Below, piece by piece: positions 26,208 to 35,623 of a DNA stretch of 64,000 bases; within the stretch, counting starts at the first letter, position 1; each line of letters starts with the position of its first letter. The position numbers and the translations under genes are program-made. The DNA is taken from positions 4,030,001-4,094,000 of the forward strand of contig NZ_CP070499.1 of NCBI RefSeq assembly GCF_016925615.1, read 5' to 3'. The DNA is from Natronosporangium hydrolyticum. Lineage in GTDB: Bacteria; Actinomycetota; Actinomycetes; Mycobacteriales; Micromonosporaceae. The notes beneath the pieces are model-generated. The model worked only from the letters and a program-made list of their open reading frames with translations, had not been told where the DNA came from and searched no databases.

Positions 26208-27131
26208 TCAGGGATTCTGCACGGTGCACTCGGCGAGCGGCTGCAGATCCGGCCGATCCGCATGCCGACCGATCGCGATCTCGATCCGCTCCAACGTCGC
26301 CACCCGACGCGCCTCCAACGGACCCAACACCGCATTGTCGACAAAGTTCGGACCACCCTCACCCTGCGAGGTCGCCAACCGCTCGTTCGCCGCCCCGATC
26401 TGCGACTCCAGCGCGCTCAGGTCGCGGGCGACCTCCTCCGACGCGGCCTGCGGCACCGCCGGCAACTGGTCCACCACGCTCGGGCAACTGACCACCGGCG
26501 CCGTCCCGGCGCCCTCGTCGGCCCCGCCACCCTGGTCATCGCCGACGCCACCGCCGGCGTTGTCCCCGGGCTGGTCGGCGGCGCCGTCGCCGGCACCCGC
26601 GTCATCGCCAGCGCCCGCGTCATCGCCAGCGCCATGCTCGCCGCCCGCGTCCGCGTCATCGCCCGCGTCCGCATCGTCGGCGGCACCGTCAGCGAGGTCA
26701 CACCCGGCCAGCGCCTGCAGATCCGGCCGATCCGCATGCCGACCGATCGCGATCTCGATCCGCTCCAACGTCGCCACCCGACGCGCCTCCAACGGACCCA
26801 ACACCGCGTTCTCGGCAAAGTTCGGACCACCCTCACCCTGCGACGTCGCCAACCGCCGGTTCGCCTCCCCGATCTGCGCCTGCAACGCGTCCAGATCCCG
26901 CAGCACCTCGTCCAGCGCCGCATCCGGGACATCCGGCAGCTGGTCGGCCACCGTCGGACACGCCACCACCGGGGCAGACTCGGGCGCTGGGCCGGTGGTC
27001 TCGGCCAGCGCCTGACCACTGCGGCTGCTCGTGATCACACCGGCGACCACGGTCGCGAGCACCGTCAGCGCCACCACCAAACCCACCACGACCCGCCGGT
27101 CGGCGTACCGCCTCCGTAGCCCGGAATACAT
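26208..27131 (-). CDS. Membrane-anchored protein with two near-identical modules
   Basis: 307 residues starting at ATG 27129-27131 (GGCGAGGAG upstream). A basic start and a transmembrane helix (about 14-34) are followed by module 1 (about 54-145), an acidic low-complexity linker of Asp, Ala and Gly repeats (about 146-217), and module 2 (about 218-305). Each module begins with a CP-V-DQLP-VP pattern, contains the strictly repeated NAVLGPLEARRVATLERIEI and AIGRHADRPDLQ, and ends with a Cys. The two Cys per module could pair outside the cell. I recall similar single modules in secreted actinobacterial proteins of unknown function. The DNA of the modules is almost identical over long stretches, which shows recent duplication or gene conversion. 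Confidence 0.8.
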   Translation of the reverse strand: MYSGLRRRYADRRVVVGLVVALTVLATVVAGVITSSRSGQALAETTGPAPESAPVVACPTVADQLPDVPDAALDEVLRDLDALQAQIGEANRRLATSQGEGGPNFAENAVLGPLEARRVATLERIEIAIGRHADRPDLQALAGCDLADGAADDADAGDDADAGGEHGAGDDAGAGDDAGAGDGAADQPGDNAGGGVGDDQGGGADEGAGTAPVVSCPSVVDQLPAVPQAASEEVARDLSALESQIGAANERLATSQGEGGPNFVDNAVLGPLEARRVATLERIEIAIGRHADRPDLQPLAECTVQNP

Positions 27132-27400
27132 CGCTGTCTCCTCGCCTCCTGGCCGGGCACCGGCCCGACCGGTCATCTGGCAGCTCAATGGCTGACCCTC
27201 GGTCACCGACGCGGATCATCGATCGGCGTCACCTGGCAGTACGGGACAGCCGCGCGGGACGATCGACCGAATGCGACACTTGAGAGAAACCTAAGGTTCG
27301 CTTCACCACCTGGAAATCCGGCGCCAGGCCCGGGCGATCCACCACCGACCGAGCCCGCGAGCCGAGCCGTCGAGCCGAGCGGTTGCGGGAGGCCGCCGCG

Positions 27401-27406
27401 TAGGCT
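27401..27406 (+). promoter_or_regulatory. TAGGCT -10 element, leaderless start
   Basis: TAGGCT lies 7 nt before the ATG of the FAD oxidoreductase, the spacing expected when transcription begins at the start codon. No Shine-Dalgarno sequence is present. The rest of the 282-bp gap (27132-27413) shows no further clear signal; it must also contain the promoter of the minus-strand gene ending at 26208. Confidence 0.45.
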
Positions 27407-27413
27407 CGGCGAC

Positions 27414-29012
27414 ATGTCCGCCACCAGTGATCTCCCCCGCCGCAGTGATGTGCTGATCATCGGAGCCGGCCACAACGGCCTGGTCGCGGCTACGCTGCTG
27501 GCCCGCGCCGGCCTCACCGTCACCGTGCTTGAAGCCACCGGCACGATCGGCGGCGCGGCCCGCACCGAACACCCCTTCGCCGCAGTGCCGGGTCTGGGCC
27601 ACTCCACCGGCGCGTACCTGCTCGGTCTGCTGCCGCCGGAGCTCGCCGCCACCCTCGACCTCCGGTTTCCCACTCGACGGCGGGACCCCCACTACTTCCT
27701 GCCCACCGCCGGCCCGGTCGGGTCGCCATACCTGCTGGCCGGCGCCGACCGGGAAGCCTCCCGGGCGCAGCTGCGAGAGATGTTCTCGCCGGCCGACCTC
27801 GCCGCCGACGACGCGCTCGCCGCCGAGCTAGCCGCGCTCCGCGAAGACCTCGCCCCCGCCTGGTTGGCCGAACCCCTACCGGTCGAGCAGACCGCCGACC
27901 GGTACGTGCGGCCGGCGCTCCAGCAGAGCTTCATCGACCTGGTACGCGGCTCGGTCGCCGACTATCTCGCCCGGTTCGAATTCCGCAGTGAACTCCTCAC
28001 CGCCATGTACGCGGTGACCGATGGTCTCTCCGGGGTGAACGCCGGACCGGACGACCCTGGCACCGGCCACAACTTCCTGGTCCACAACATGTGCCGGCTG
28101 CCGGAGGCCGACGGCACCTGGCTGATCGTGGAAGGCGGCATGGGCACCGTCACCCGCATGCTCGCCGACACCGCCCGCGCCGCGGGCGCGATCGTGGTCA
28201 CCGGCGCGCAGGTGACGGCGGTCCAGACCGAGCAAGGGGCGGTCAGCGGGGTCGCGCTCGCGGACGGCACGGAGCTGGCCGCCCGGGTGGTGCTCGGCGC
28301 CTGCGACCCGTACCAGCTCCTGTCGTTGACCCCCGCCGGGCTGGTGCCGCCCGAACTGCCCGCCCGGATGGCGGCGGTTCGACGCACCGGAACAACCTTG
28401 AAGCTCAACCTCGCCCTCCGCGACCTGCCCGAGTTCCGGTGCCTACCCGCCACCTCGCCCAGCCCGTTCGGCGCCACGATCCACCTGCTCCCCGGCGCCG
28501 CCGGTGACCTCACTCCGATGGCCGGCCTCCGGCAGATGTGGCGGGAGGTCCAGGCTGGGCAGCTCCCGGCCGACCCGACCATCGAGTGGTACCTGCACAC
28601 CACGGTGGACCCATCCCTGCAGGACGAGGCTGGCCACCACTCCTCAGCGCTGTTCGTGCAGTCGGTGCCGTACCAGATCACCGGGTCCAGCTGGGAGGCG
28701 GAGCTGCCCGGCTACGTGGACCGGTTACTGGAGATCTGCGACCGGTACGCCCCCGGCACCTCGGCGCTGGTGGCCGACACGATGCCGCTGCCGCCGCCGG
28801 GGATCGAAGCCCACTTCGGGATCACCGGCGGGCACATCCACCACATCGACAACACGGTCTCGTTCACCGACCGGATGCCGTACGCGACCGGGGCGCCGGG
28901 TCTCTACGCGGGCTCGGCCGGCTGCCACCCGGCCGGCAGCGTCATCGGCGCGGCCGGCCACAACGCGGCCCAACGCATCCTCCGCGACCTCGGGCTCCCC
29001 ACCACCGGCTGA
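27414..29012 (+). CDS. FAD-dependent oxidoreductase (phytoene desaturase/PYROXD2-like)
   Basis: 532 residues. An N-terminal dinucleotide-binding motif VLIIGAGHNGLVAATLLARAG (from about residue 13, quoted in part) and the following E-x-GG (EATGTIGGAARTEH) bind FAD. C-terminal GLYAGSAGCHPAGSVIGAAGHNAA is the second FAD contact of the CrtI-like amine-oxidase fold. The closest recognisable family is the PYROXD2-like group, whose bacterial members are mostly uncharacterised; no carotenoid gene is nearby, so a role in carotenoid synthesis is unlikely. It ends 6 bp before a convergent lipoprotein gene. Likely cytoplasmic. Confidence 0.88.
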   Translation: MSATSDLPRRSDVLIIGAGHNGLVAATLLARAGLTVTVLEATGTIGGAARTEHPFAAVPGLGHSTGAYLLGLLPPELAATLDLRFPTRRRDPHYFLPTAGPVGSPYLLAGADREASRAQLREMFSPADLAADDALAAELAALREDLAPAWLAEPLPVEQTADRYVRPALQQSFIDLVRGSVADYLARFEFRSELLTAMYAVTDGLSGVNAGPDDPGTGHNFLVHNMCRLPEADGTWLIVEGGMGTVTRMLADTARAAGAIVVTGAQVTAVQTEQGAVSGVALADGTELAARVVLGACDPYQLLSLTPAGLVPPELPARMAAVRRTGTTLKLNLALRDLPEFRCLPATSPSPFGATIHLLPGAAGDLTPMAGLRQMWREVQAGQLPADPTIEWYLHTTVDPSLQDEAGHHSSALFVQSVPYQITGSSWEAELPGYVDRLLEICDRYAPGTSALVADTMPLPPPGIEAHFGITGGHIHHIDNTVSFTDRMPYATGAPGLYAGSAGCHPAGSVIGAAGHNAAQRILRDLGLPTTG

Positions 29013-29018
29013 GCGGTC

Positions 29019-30077
29019 TCAGCCACCCGGTGGGATGACACTGACGTCGTGTTCCTGGTCGCCCTCCCGGAAGCTGAAATCAATCGGCTCCTCCTGCGGT
29101 CTTGGCTTGCGCATCACGAACAGCCCCGGCTCATCCGTGATCACTTCGGCCCCGATCGGCGCCATCACTTCAGTAACCTCATCCGGATAGGTCCAGACCA
29201 GCCAGGACGCCATCCGAACCTGCCCCAGCGTGTCGGCGTAGTGCGCCTGGACCTCAGCCAGTGAGCCAGGCAACCCCTCCGGACCAGAGACGACCGCCGC
29301 CGATGCGGCCAACTCCGACACATCCGGGTGTTCCCCTCGCAGACCAGCCGGCGACGACTCCGACTCCCCGCTCGCCAGCCAACCATCCGCCGTCAGCTCC
29401 GCGCACATATCCACATCCGCCAAGAGTTCCGCACTCTGCTCCCGGCCTCGAATCAACGGATAGAACGGCTCGCTGATACCGAGTCCGAGATCAAGCTGAT
29501 AGTGCTCGAAGGTCTCGCCCGAGCTGGCCAGAGAACTCAGCCGACACTCTGGTACCGCCATCACCGCGGTCAGGCCCTCACTATCGACCGGAGCGACCTC
29601 ACCTCGCACGGTGAGCGTCGCGATCTTGGCAGAAGTCAGGTACCGCGGGCCCACGGCAGGAGAACGCACCGATAGCACGTCCGTGGTGTATACGCCGAAG
29701 GGATGAGAGCGGGCGTCGCTGACCGTCAATTCGCCTGGCTGCCCGGTCACCTCCAACGACCATCTGCCGCCGTCCTCGGCGGCCTGGAAGTTGACCATCC
29801 CCAACACCACACCATCAACCTCACCCAGCCAGAACACCACAGTGCTCCGCTCATCCGCCCCCGAGCCCTCCGGAGTCCGCCACCCGGCGACCACCTCCGC
29901 GACCTCCGCGCGCAGCTCTGCATCCTCCGCGAGACTGCCACGCAACGGCCACTTCTCCCCGTCAACCGAGGCGAACTCGATCGACTGCCCCTCGTCGCCG
30001 CCCCAGCAACCGCCCGCCAACAACGCCACCAGCACCAGACCGATCAACGCCCGCTGCGCCCTCACCACCAGTGTCAT
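29019..30077 (-). CDS. Lipoprotein of unknown function
   Basis: 352 residues beginning at ATG 30075-30077. The N-terminus MTLVVRAQRALIGLVLVALL followed by AGGC is a lipoprotein signal with lipobox, so the mature protein starts at a lipidated Cys near residue 24. The remainder is a soluble extracytoplasmic region of about 325 residues rich in Glu, Ser and Val, with three further Cys (CRLSS near 204; MCAEL near 250). No family was recognised. The longer open frame upstream is only the antisense of other sequence. It starts 50 bp after the MBL-Rieske gene on the same strand, so they may be co-transcribed. Confidence 0.78.
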   Translation of the reverse strand: MTLVVRAQRALIGLVLVALLAGGCWGGDEGQSIEFASVDGEKWPLRGSLAEDAELRAEVAEVVAGWRTPEGSGADERSTVVFWLGEVDGVVLGMVNFQAAEDGGRWSLEVTGQPGELTVSDARSHPFGVYTTDVLSVRSPAVGPRYLTSAKIATLTVRGEVAPVDSEGLTAVMAVPECRLSSLASSGETFEHYQLDLGLGISEPFYPLIRGREQSAELLADVDMCAELTADGWLASGESESSPAGLRGEHPDVSELAASAAVVSGPEGLPGSLAEVQAHYADTLGQVRMASWLVWTYPDEVTEVMAPIGAEVITDEPGLFVMRKPRPQEEPIDFSFREGDQEHDVSVIPPGG

Positions 30078-30127
30078 CGCTCCGCCCCATGGAGATGGGC
30101 GGCGCCCACCTGAACGTCTCTGGCCGG

Positions 30128-31681
30128 TTAGGAGTCGGCGGGTTGCGACCGGATCTGGTGGCCAACGCTGGTCAGGCAGCGGCCCGACTTCAGGTCGAAC
30201 TTCCAGCCGTGCAGCTGGCAGGTGAGGGTCTCGCCCTCGATGATCCCGAACCGGGAAAGGTCCGCCTTCAGATGGGGGCAGCGGCGCTGCACCAGCCAGT
30301 CGCCGAGCTGGATATCCTCCGCGTCGACCGCCTTTTCGTGCTCGTCGTACCAACCCTCGGCGTACTGCAGCCGCTCCTCCGAGAGGCACTTGAAGAACGA
30401 GTAGACGAACTCGTTGTACTGCCCGATCCGCGCCGCCGAGAAGCGGCACGACAGGAACAGCGAGTTCACCCAGTCGACCTCACCGCTATGTAGCAGGTTC
30501 TCGACCAGGGCCCGGCGGGTCTTGAACCGGTACCGCACCTTCTCGTCGGCGTACGGCCGGACCTGCTTCGCCGGGAAGTCCACCACAATAGACTCCACCA
30601 CCTCGGCGCCGGCCATGTCGGTCAGGTCGAACCGGACCGGGCCGCCGACCCCCTTCGCCATGTAGATCGACTCTTCCAGCAGCGGCTCGACCCGGCGCTT
30701 CAGCTCCGCCAGCACATCCACCTCCGGATGCGCCCAGGAGGCCTTGGCCGCCTCGATCACCGGCCGCTGGCGCTCCTGGTACGCGCGGAGGTGCTGCTCC
30801 TTGTCAGCGAAGAACTGCCGCACATCGGAGACCGGGTGGGTGACCTGGCAGTCGTCGGCGGTCACCTCGGCGACCGTGCCCGGCAGCAGAATCACGCCGT
30901 TGTCATACCCGAGGCCGGCGTAGTGGTCGACGAAGTGCTGCTGGTCGGGGAAGATGTTGCCCTCGTCCTGGCCGAGGTCGTTGAACTGCCACAGCTCGTC
31001 GTCGAGGAAGCAGGGCGGGCCCGCGATCGGAAAGACCCACGAAGCCTTCAGATCGTCAATGTAGCGGATCGTGCGGTCAAGCTGCCGCTCCCGCTTCTGC
31101 TTGCCGAACGCGGTCCGCGCGGTGACCGGCAGCTCGTAGACCATCGGGTACCAGATCGCGCCGGAGAACTGCAGCAGGTGGGCGTGCACGTGGCCCAGCT
31201 TCGCGAACTCGCTCAGATCGGTCGGGCGGGCGTCGTTCTGGTTCAGGAAGCGTACGCCGTTGTGCTCCACCCAGAGCGACGAGTCGCCGATCGGGCCGTC
31301 GGTCGGGGAGGTCAACGCCTGAATCATCACGGTGAGCCCGCCGTCAAGCTCGACCGGCTCGTTGGAGCGGGTGCGGATGAACTGGGTGAACCCAAGCTCT
31401 CGCAGCTCGTCCTCGAGTTCGCTGGTCGGGTACTCCGGCAGCAGCACGGTGGCGCGCTTGGAGATGAACCGGCGCAGGTGGTCGGCGTCGAAGTGGTCCC
31501 GGTGGAGATGCGAGACGTAGAGATAGTCGACATCCCCGAGCGTCTCCCAATCCAGCTGGGAGTTGTCGGGGAATGGGAACCACGAGGCAAAGAATGCCGG
31601 ATTGACCCAGGGGTCGCAGAGGATGCTGCCGGCATCGGTGTCGATCCGCATGCTGGCGTGGCCAGTCCCGGTCAGCCGCAC
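30128..31681 (-). CDS. MBL-fold hydrolase fused to a Rieske [2Fe-2S] domain
   Basis: 517 residues, GTG start with AAGGAGG 9 nt upstream. The N-terminal metallo-beta-lactamase domain has H58, H60, D62 and H63 (SHLHRDHFD) and later His residues for a dimetal site. The C-terminal Rieske domain has CPH (468-470) and CQLH (488-491), the complete two-Cys/two-His set for a [2Fe-2S] cluster. This is an unusual inverse order compared with CMP-N-acetylneuraminate hydroxylases, which have the Rieske domain first. Substrate unknown; an oxidation using an electron donor is likely. No ferredoxin reductase gene lies nearby. Confidence 0.85.
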   Translation of the reverse strand: MRLTGTGHASMRIDTDAGSILCDPWVNPAFFASWFPFPDNSQLDWETLGDVDYLYVSHLHRDHFDADHLRRFISKRATVLLPEYPTSELEDELRELGFTQFIRTRSNEPVELDGGLTVMIQALTSPTDGPIGDSSLWVEHNGVRFLNQNDARPTDLSEFAKLGHVHAHLLQFSGAIWYPMVYELPVTARTAFGKQKRERQLDRTIRYIDDLKASWVFPIAGPPCFLDDELWQFNDLGQDEGNIFPDQQHFVDHYAGLGYDNGVILLPGTVAEVTADDCQVTHPVSDVRQFFADKEQHLRAYQERQRPVIEAAKASWAHPEVDVLAELKRRVEPLLEESIYMAKGVGGPVRFDLTDMAGAEVVESIVVDFPAKQVRPYADEKVRYRFKTRRALVENLLHSGEVDWVNSLFLSCRFSAARIGQYNEFVYSFFKCLSEERLQYAEGWYDEHEKAVDAEDIQLGDWLVQRRCPHLKADLSRFGIIEGETLTCQLHGWKFDLKSGRCLTSVGHQIRSQPADS

Positions 31682-31789
31682 TGTCGTGAGCCTCCTTCTT
31701 CAACGCTGACCGCCCGACGCTATCAGGTGTCCACGGCCATGCCAGACTGAACCAGGCAGAATCACAAGACCCGACGGAGGGGATGGACC

Positions 31790-32014
31790 GTGGCCGAGCA
31801 GGAGGTCACCGCACCCGATCAGCACAAGCCGACGAACCTGAAGCTGGCCCGGATCGGGGGCATCGCTTCGATCATCGCGCTGCTGTCGATGGCCCAGCCG
31901 TTCAACAACCACGTCAGCGTCGCCGACGACTTCTGGCTGCTGCTCACCGCGGCGATCATCGCCGCGATGCTGATCGGGGATGTCGTGTTGCGACGGGTCG
32001 GACTCCGCCCCTAG
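31790..32014 (+). CDS. DUF2631 small membrane protein
   Basis: 74 residues from GTG with GGAGGGG upstream. The N-terminal EVTAPDQHKPTNLKLARIGG is typical of DUF2631; two transmembrane helices follow (about 27-42 and 48-66) and the C-terminus is basic. The family is confined to actinobacteria and has no known function; it is usually a stand-alone gene near cell-envelope or isoprenoid genes. A perfect hairpin at 32023-32048 ends the transcript. Confidence 0.82.
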   Translation: MAEQEVTAPDQHKPTNLKLARIGGIASIIALLSMAQPFNNHVSVADDFWLLLTAAIIAAMLIGDVVLRRVGLRP

Positions 32015-32022
32015 CGACAGCC

Positions 32023-32048
32023 GGCGCTGGCGGACATCCGCCAGCGCC
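32023..32048. terminator. Bidirectional terminator between convergent genes
   Basis: Perfect 12-bp arms GGCGCTGGCGGA (32023-32034) and TCCGCCAGCGCC (32037-32048) with a 2-nt centre. It lies between the stops of the DUF2631 gene (32014) and the DivIVA-domain gene (32068) and can serve both. Confidence 0.8.
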
Positions 32049-32067
32049 GCCCCTACCTCGTCAGCGC

Positions 32068-33429
32068 TCAGTGCCGGCGCAGGATCTCCCGCAACTCCTC
32101 CAGCGCGGTCTCGACCTCACCCTCGAAATACCCACCGGGCACCAGGTCCAGCTGGCGGGAGTCGGGCAACTGGTCAACTGGCGGCATCGGCGCCTGCCCG
32201 GAGACACCAGCCATCGCCTGCTCGAAGATGCTGTCCACCTGGCCCCGGTCATAGCCGCTGCCGAACCGCCGAGGTTGGAACCCCCGCCGCAGCTCGTCGA
32301 GGCGTCGCAGATCAGCGGAGGCCGGCCCGGAGACCGGCGGCCCATCGTGGCCGCCGCCGCCCATCGGAGCGGCTCCCATCGGCCCCGGGCTGCGAGGAGT
32401 CATCGGTGGTGGCGCGGAGCTGGGCGGCCCACCCGAGCCGTGCGCGGGGGGACGGCCACCGGATGGCCGACCGGCAGGCGGGCCGGAGCTGTGCCCCGGG
32501 ATTCCCGACCGCCCGGCCGGCCCGCCCGGCGGCTCGTCAAAGCGCATCTCGCTGGTCATGTCGTCCATCTGCCCGGGCGGCGGAGCGTGCCGGCCGGGGG
32601 TACGCGGTTCGAACCCACCCCCGAAGGTGGTCGGCTCGTCGTACTGGCCGTACGGCTCGGGCTCGGGGTAACCGCCGCGGCCGGGTGGGGGCCCACCATG
32701 CCCCTGTGGGCCATGTCCCGGCGGGCCACCATGCCCCGGCGGGCCGCCCTGACCCTGTGGGCCCTGGCCGTGTGGGCCACCATGCCCCGGCGGGCCGCCA
32801 TGGCCCTGAGGGCCCTGCCCCTGCGGCCCGCGCCCGCCAGGTCCGCCGAAGCCGCCCTGGCCGCCGTGGCTCGGCGGTCCGCCCGCATGACTGGGAGGTC
32901 CGCCGGGTCCGCCGGGCCCATGTGGGCCAGGTCTCGGGGCCGGCGAGTGCGGCGGGCCACCGGGCATCGGCATCCGCTGCTCCGGCGGACCGACCCGATC
33001 CGGCGGACCGCCCATGTGCTCGGCAGGGTGGCCCGCGTGTTCTGGCCGCCCCATCCGATCCGGCGGGCCCAAGCGGTCAGGCGAGCCCATGCGGTCAGGC
33101 GGACCCGAGTCGGGTGGACCCATCCGGTCCGGGCCGCCGACCATGCGCGGATCCGGGCCGTACGGACCGTCCGGCTCTGGCTCGGCCCCTTCCTCGAACT
33201 CCGCTAGTTGCCGCTCGACGCGGTCCAGGTGCAGATCCACCTGCCACTCGTCATAGCCGCCGAACCGAACCCGGAAGACGACATCGTGGACTTCCTGCGC
33301 GCTGACCGGCGCCTCGACCGGCTCACCCTCGAGGGTGTCCTCCACCCGATCGAGGAAGGCATCGACCTCATCGACCTTGTATCCGCGGCGCAGCGCCCGC
33401 CGCCGGAACCGTTGTCCGTGACTGGTCAC
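32068..33429 (-). CDS. DivIVA-domain protein with long Gly/Pro/His-rich linker
   Basis: 453 residues, GTG start. The N-terminus carries two DivIVA motifs (RRGYKVDEVDAFLDRVEDTL at about 14-33; GGYDEWQVDLHLDRVERQL at about 57-75). Residues about 90-385 are disordered, dominated by Gly, Pro, His, Met and Gln with PQGHGGPPGHG-like repeats. A third DivIVA-type motif (RFGSGYDRGQVDSIFEQAM) and a terminal helix (VETALEELREIL) close the protein. DivIVA proteins mark curved membrane and organise polar growth or division. It is 3 bp after rlmN. The exact role is unknown; the linker may drive phase separation or bind partners. Confidence 0.85.
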   Translation of the reverse strand: MTSHGQRFRRRALRRGYKVDEVDAFLDRVEDTLEGEPVEAPVSAQEVHDVVFRVRFGGYDEWQVDLHLDRVERQLAEFEEGAEPEPDGPYGPDPRMVGGPDRMGPPDSGPPDRMGSPDRLGPPDRMGRPEHAGHPAEHMGGPPDRVGPPEQRMPMPGGPPHSPAPRPGPHGPGGPGGPPSHAGGPPSHGGQGGFGGPGGRGPQGQGPQGHGGPPGHGGPHGQGPQGQGGPPGHGGPPGHGPQGHGGPPPGRGGYPEPEPYGQYDEPTTFGGGFEPRTPGRHAPPPGQMDDMTSEMRFDEPPGGPAGRSGIPGHSSGPPAGRPSGGRPPAHGSGGPPSSAPPPMTPRSPGPMGAAPMGGGGHDGPPVSGPASADLRRLDELRRGFQPRRFGSGYDRGQVDSIFEQAMAGVSGQAPMPPVDQLPDSRQLDLVPGGYFEGEVETALEELREILRRH

Positions 33430-33432
33430 TGA

Positions 33433-34632
33433 TCAAACCTCTCCATGCGTCGCCACCCCCGCCGAGTCCCCCCGTGTCTCCACACCTGCTTGGTCTCCGG
33501 ACGTCGCCGCCAATTGGCCGCAAGCGCCGTCGATCTCGCGACCGCGGGTGTCGCGCACCGTCGTCGCCACCCCGGCCGACCGCAGCCGGCGTACGAACTC
33601 CCGCTCCACCGGCTTCGAACTGGCGTCCCACCGGCTACCCGGAGTGGGGTTGAGCGGAATCAGATTGACGTGCGCCAGCCGGCCGGCGAGCAGCTCACCG
33701 AGCCGGGTGGCTCGCCAGGGTTGATCGTTGACGTCCCGGATCATTGCGTACTCGATGGAGAGGCGTCGCCCGCTGCGAGCCGCATAGTCGAAGCCGGCAT
33801 CCAGCACCTCGGCGACCCGCCACCGCCGGTTGACCGGCACCAGCTCATCACGTAGCTCATCATCGGGGGCATGCAGTGAGATCGCAAGCGTCACCGGCAG
33901 GTCTTCGGCGGCGAGTCTGCGCATCGCCGGCACCAACCCCACGGTCGAGACGGTCAGATGCCGATGTGACAGGCCGAGCCCCTCCGGCGGGGGCGCTGCG
34001 AGCCGACGCAGCGCCGCCACCAGCCGGGAGTAGTTCGCCAGCGGCTCACCCATCCCCATGAAGACCACGTGCGAGAGGCGCTGGGACAGCTCCCTGGCGG
34101 CGCTCCCCGCCAACGAGACCACCTGGTCCACGATCTCGGCGGTGGTCAGATTACGGGTAAGGCCAGCCTGACCGGTCGCGCAGAAGGGGCAGGCCATGCC
34201 ACAGCCGGCCTGGCTGGAGACGCAGGCGGTCACCCGGTCCGGGTACGCCATCAACACGCTCTCCACCATCGCGCCGTCGACCAGCCGCCACAGCGTCTTG
34301 CGGGTGGTGCCGCCGTCGCAGGCCAGCTCCCGGGCCGGGGTGAGCAGCGAGGGCAACAGGTGCTCGACGAGCCGGTCGCGGGCCGAGGCAGGCAGGTCGG
34401 TCATCTCGGCCGGATCCCGCACCAACCGCCCGAAGTAATGGTGCGACACCTGACCGGCCCGGAAGCCGGGCTCCCCCAGCGCCGCTGCGGCGGCCCGACG
34501 CTCCGGCATCGCAAGATCTGCCAGGTGCCGGGGGACCTGTCTCGGAGCAGGGCTCGACCGGGCAACCGGCGACCCCGAGCCGGTGACCTCGACCGGCTCG
34601 GTGGGTAGCGCGACGACAGGGAGGGAGTTCAT
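33433..34632 (-). CDS. rlmN: 23S rRNA/tRNA adenine-C2 methyltransferase RlmN
   Basis: 399 residues from ATG 34630-34632. A radical SAM enzyme that methylates C2 of A2503 in 23S rRNA and A37 in tRNA. The [4Fe-4S] ligands are C144, C148 and C151 ([13 protein letters not shown]), MGMGEPL and [20 protein letters not shown] are SAM and substrate motifs, and a late Cys in [10 protein letters not shown] is the catalytic one. The N-terminal 40 residues are variable. It sits after cdsA in the rpsB-frr block, its standard place in actinobacteria. Confidence 0.95.
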   Translation of the reverse strand: MNSLPVVALPTEPVEVTGSGSPVARSSPAPRQVPRHLADLAMPERRAAAAALGEPGFRAGQVSHHYFGRLVRDPAEMTDLPASARDRLVEHLLPSLLTPARELACDGGTTRKTLWRLVDGAMVESVLMAYPDRVTACVSSQAGCGMACPFCATGQAGLTRNLTTAEIVDQVVSLAGSAARELSQRLSHVVFMGMGEPLANYSRLVAALRRLAAPPPEGLGLSHRHLTVSTVGLVPAMRRLAAEDLPVTLAISLHAPDDELRDELVPVNRRWRVAEVLDAGFDYAARSGRRLSIEYAMIRDVNDQPWRATRLGELLAGRLAHVNLIPLNPTPGSRWDASSKPVEREFVRRLRSAGVATTVRDTRGREIDGACGQLAATSGDQAGVETRGDSAGVATHGEV

Positions 34633-34669
34633 GGCGTTATCCAGTCTCGCATGGCAATGCTCGGGCAGC

Positions 34670-35623
34670 TTAGTGGGCCACAACACTCAGTAGCAGGTAT
34701 GCAGCGGGCGCGGCGAAGAGGATCGAATCGAGCCGGTCCATCAGGCCACCATGTCCGGGCAGCAGGCCACTCATGTCTTTCACCTTCAAGTCACGCTTCA
34801 GCACCGACTCGGTCAGGTCGCCGAGCACCGCGGCGCCCGCGACGAGCAAGCCGAACAGAGCGCCCCACCACCAGCCGACTCCGAAGGCTAGCCACAGACC
34901 GACCGCTCCCCCAGTCGCCGCCGCCAAAAGTGACCCGACCAACCCTTCCCAAGACTTCTTCGGGCTGACCCGGGGGGCGAGCGGGTGCCGTCCGAAGAAC
35001 ACCCCGGCGACGTAGCCACCGGTGTCGCACAGCACCACCACCGCCAGCGTCACCAGCACCCGCCAGTGGCCGTCGTCTGCCGCCCCCAGCAGGGCGGCGA
35101 AGCCGGCGAGGAAGGGGACATAGACCGCGATCATGAAGGCCGAGCCGACATCCCGTAGGTAGTTGTCGGGGCCGGCGGCCAGCCGCCAGGCGAAGATGCC
35201 CGCAGCGGTCAGGAGTAGTCCGAGCGTCAAACCGGCGGGGCCGATGAACCAACCCACGGCCGACATCACCGCGCCGCCGACGAGCAGCGGCACCAGCGGC
35301 GGCCTCGCCCCCGTAGTCTGCACCGCCCGCGTCGTCTCCCAGGTGCCGACCGCTACCGCGGCCACGACCACGACCAGGAACGCGGGCCGCCACACCAGCA
35401 GCGACGCGAGGACCGCTACCGCGAGTGCGCCGCCGACCGCGAACGCCGCGGGGAGGTTACGTCCGGCGCGCGGCTGGGCCGGCGATGGTTGGTCCGAGCC
35501 ACCGCCGCTCGGCGGAGCATCAGCAGCGTGGGGTGCGGAGGGGGGAGCTTTCGGCAGCGGGTCGGATCCAGACTGCGGTGGCAGCGGCGCTCCGCCCGCG
35601 GACGCCCCAGAGAGGTCGCCCAT
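34670..35623 (-). CDS. cdsA: Phosphatidate cytidylyltransferase
   Basis: 317 residues. Makes CDP-diacylglycerol from phosphatidate and CTP, the branch point of phospholipid synthesis. An N-terminal disordered Pro/Ser-rich cytoplasmic region of about 60 residues precedes eight or so transmembrane helices. The signature [15 protein letters not shown] with the downstream [33 protein letters not shown] is complete, including the two catalytic Asp. The ATG shares one base with the frr stop, indicating coupling. Confidence 0.95.
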   Translation of the reverse strand: MGDLSGASAGGAPLPPQSGSDPLPKAPPSAPHAADAPPSGGGSDQPSPAQPRAGRNLPAAFAVGGALAVAVLASLLVWRPAFLVVVVAAVAVGTWETTRAVQTTGARPPLVPLLVGGAVMSAVGWFIGPAGLTLGLLLTAAGIFAWRLAAGPDNYLRDVGSAFMIAVYVPFLAGFAALLGAADDGHWRVLVTLAVVVLCDTGGYVAGVFFGRHPLAPRVSPKKSWEGLVGSLLAAATGGAVGLWLAFGVGWWWGALFGLLVAGAAVLGDLTESVLKRDLKVKDMSGLLPGHGGLMDRLDSILFAAPAAYLLLSVVAH

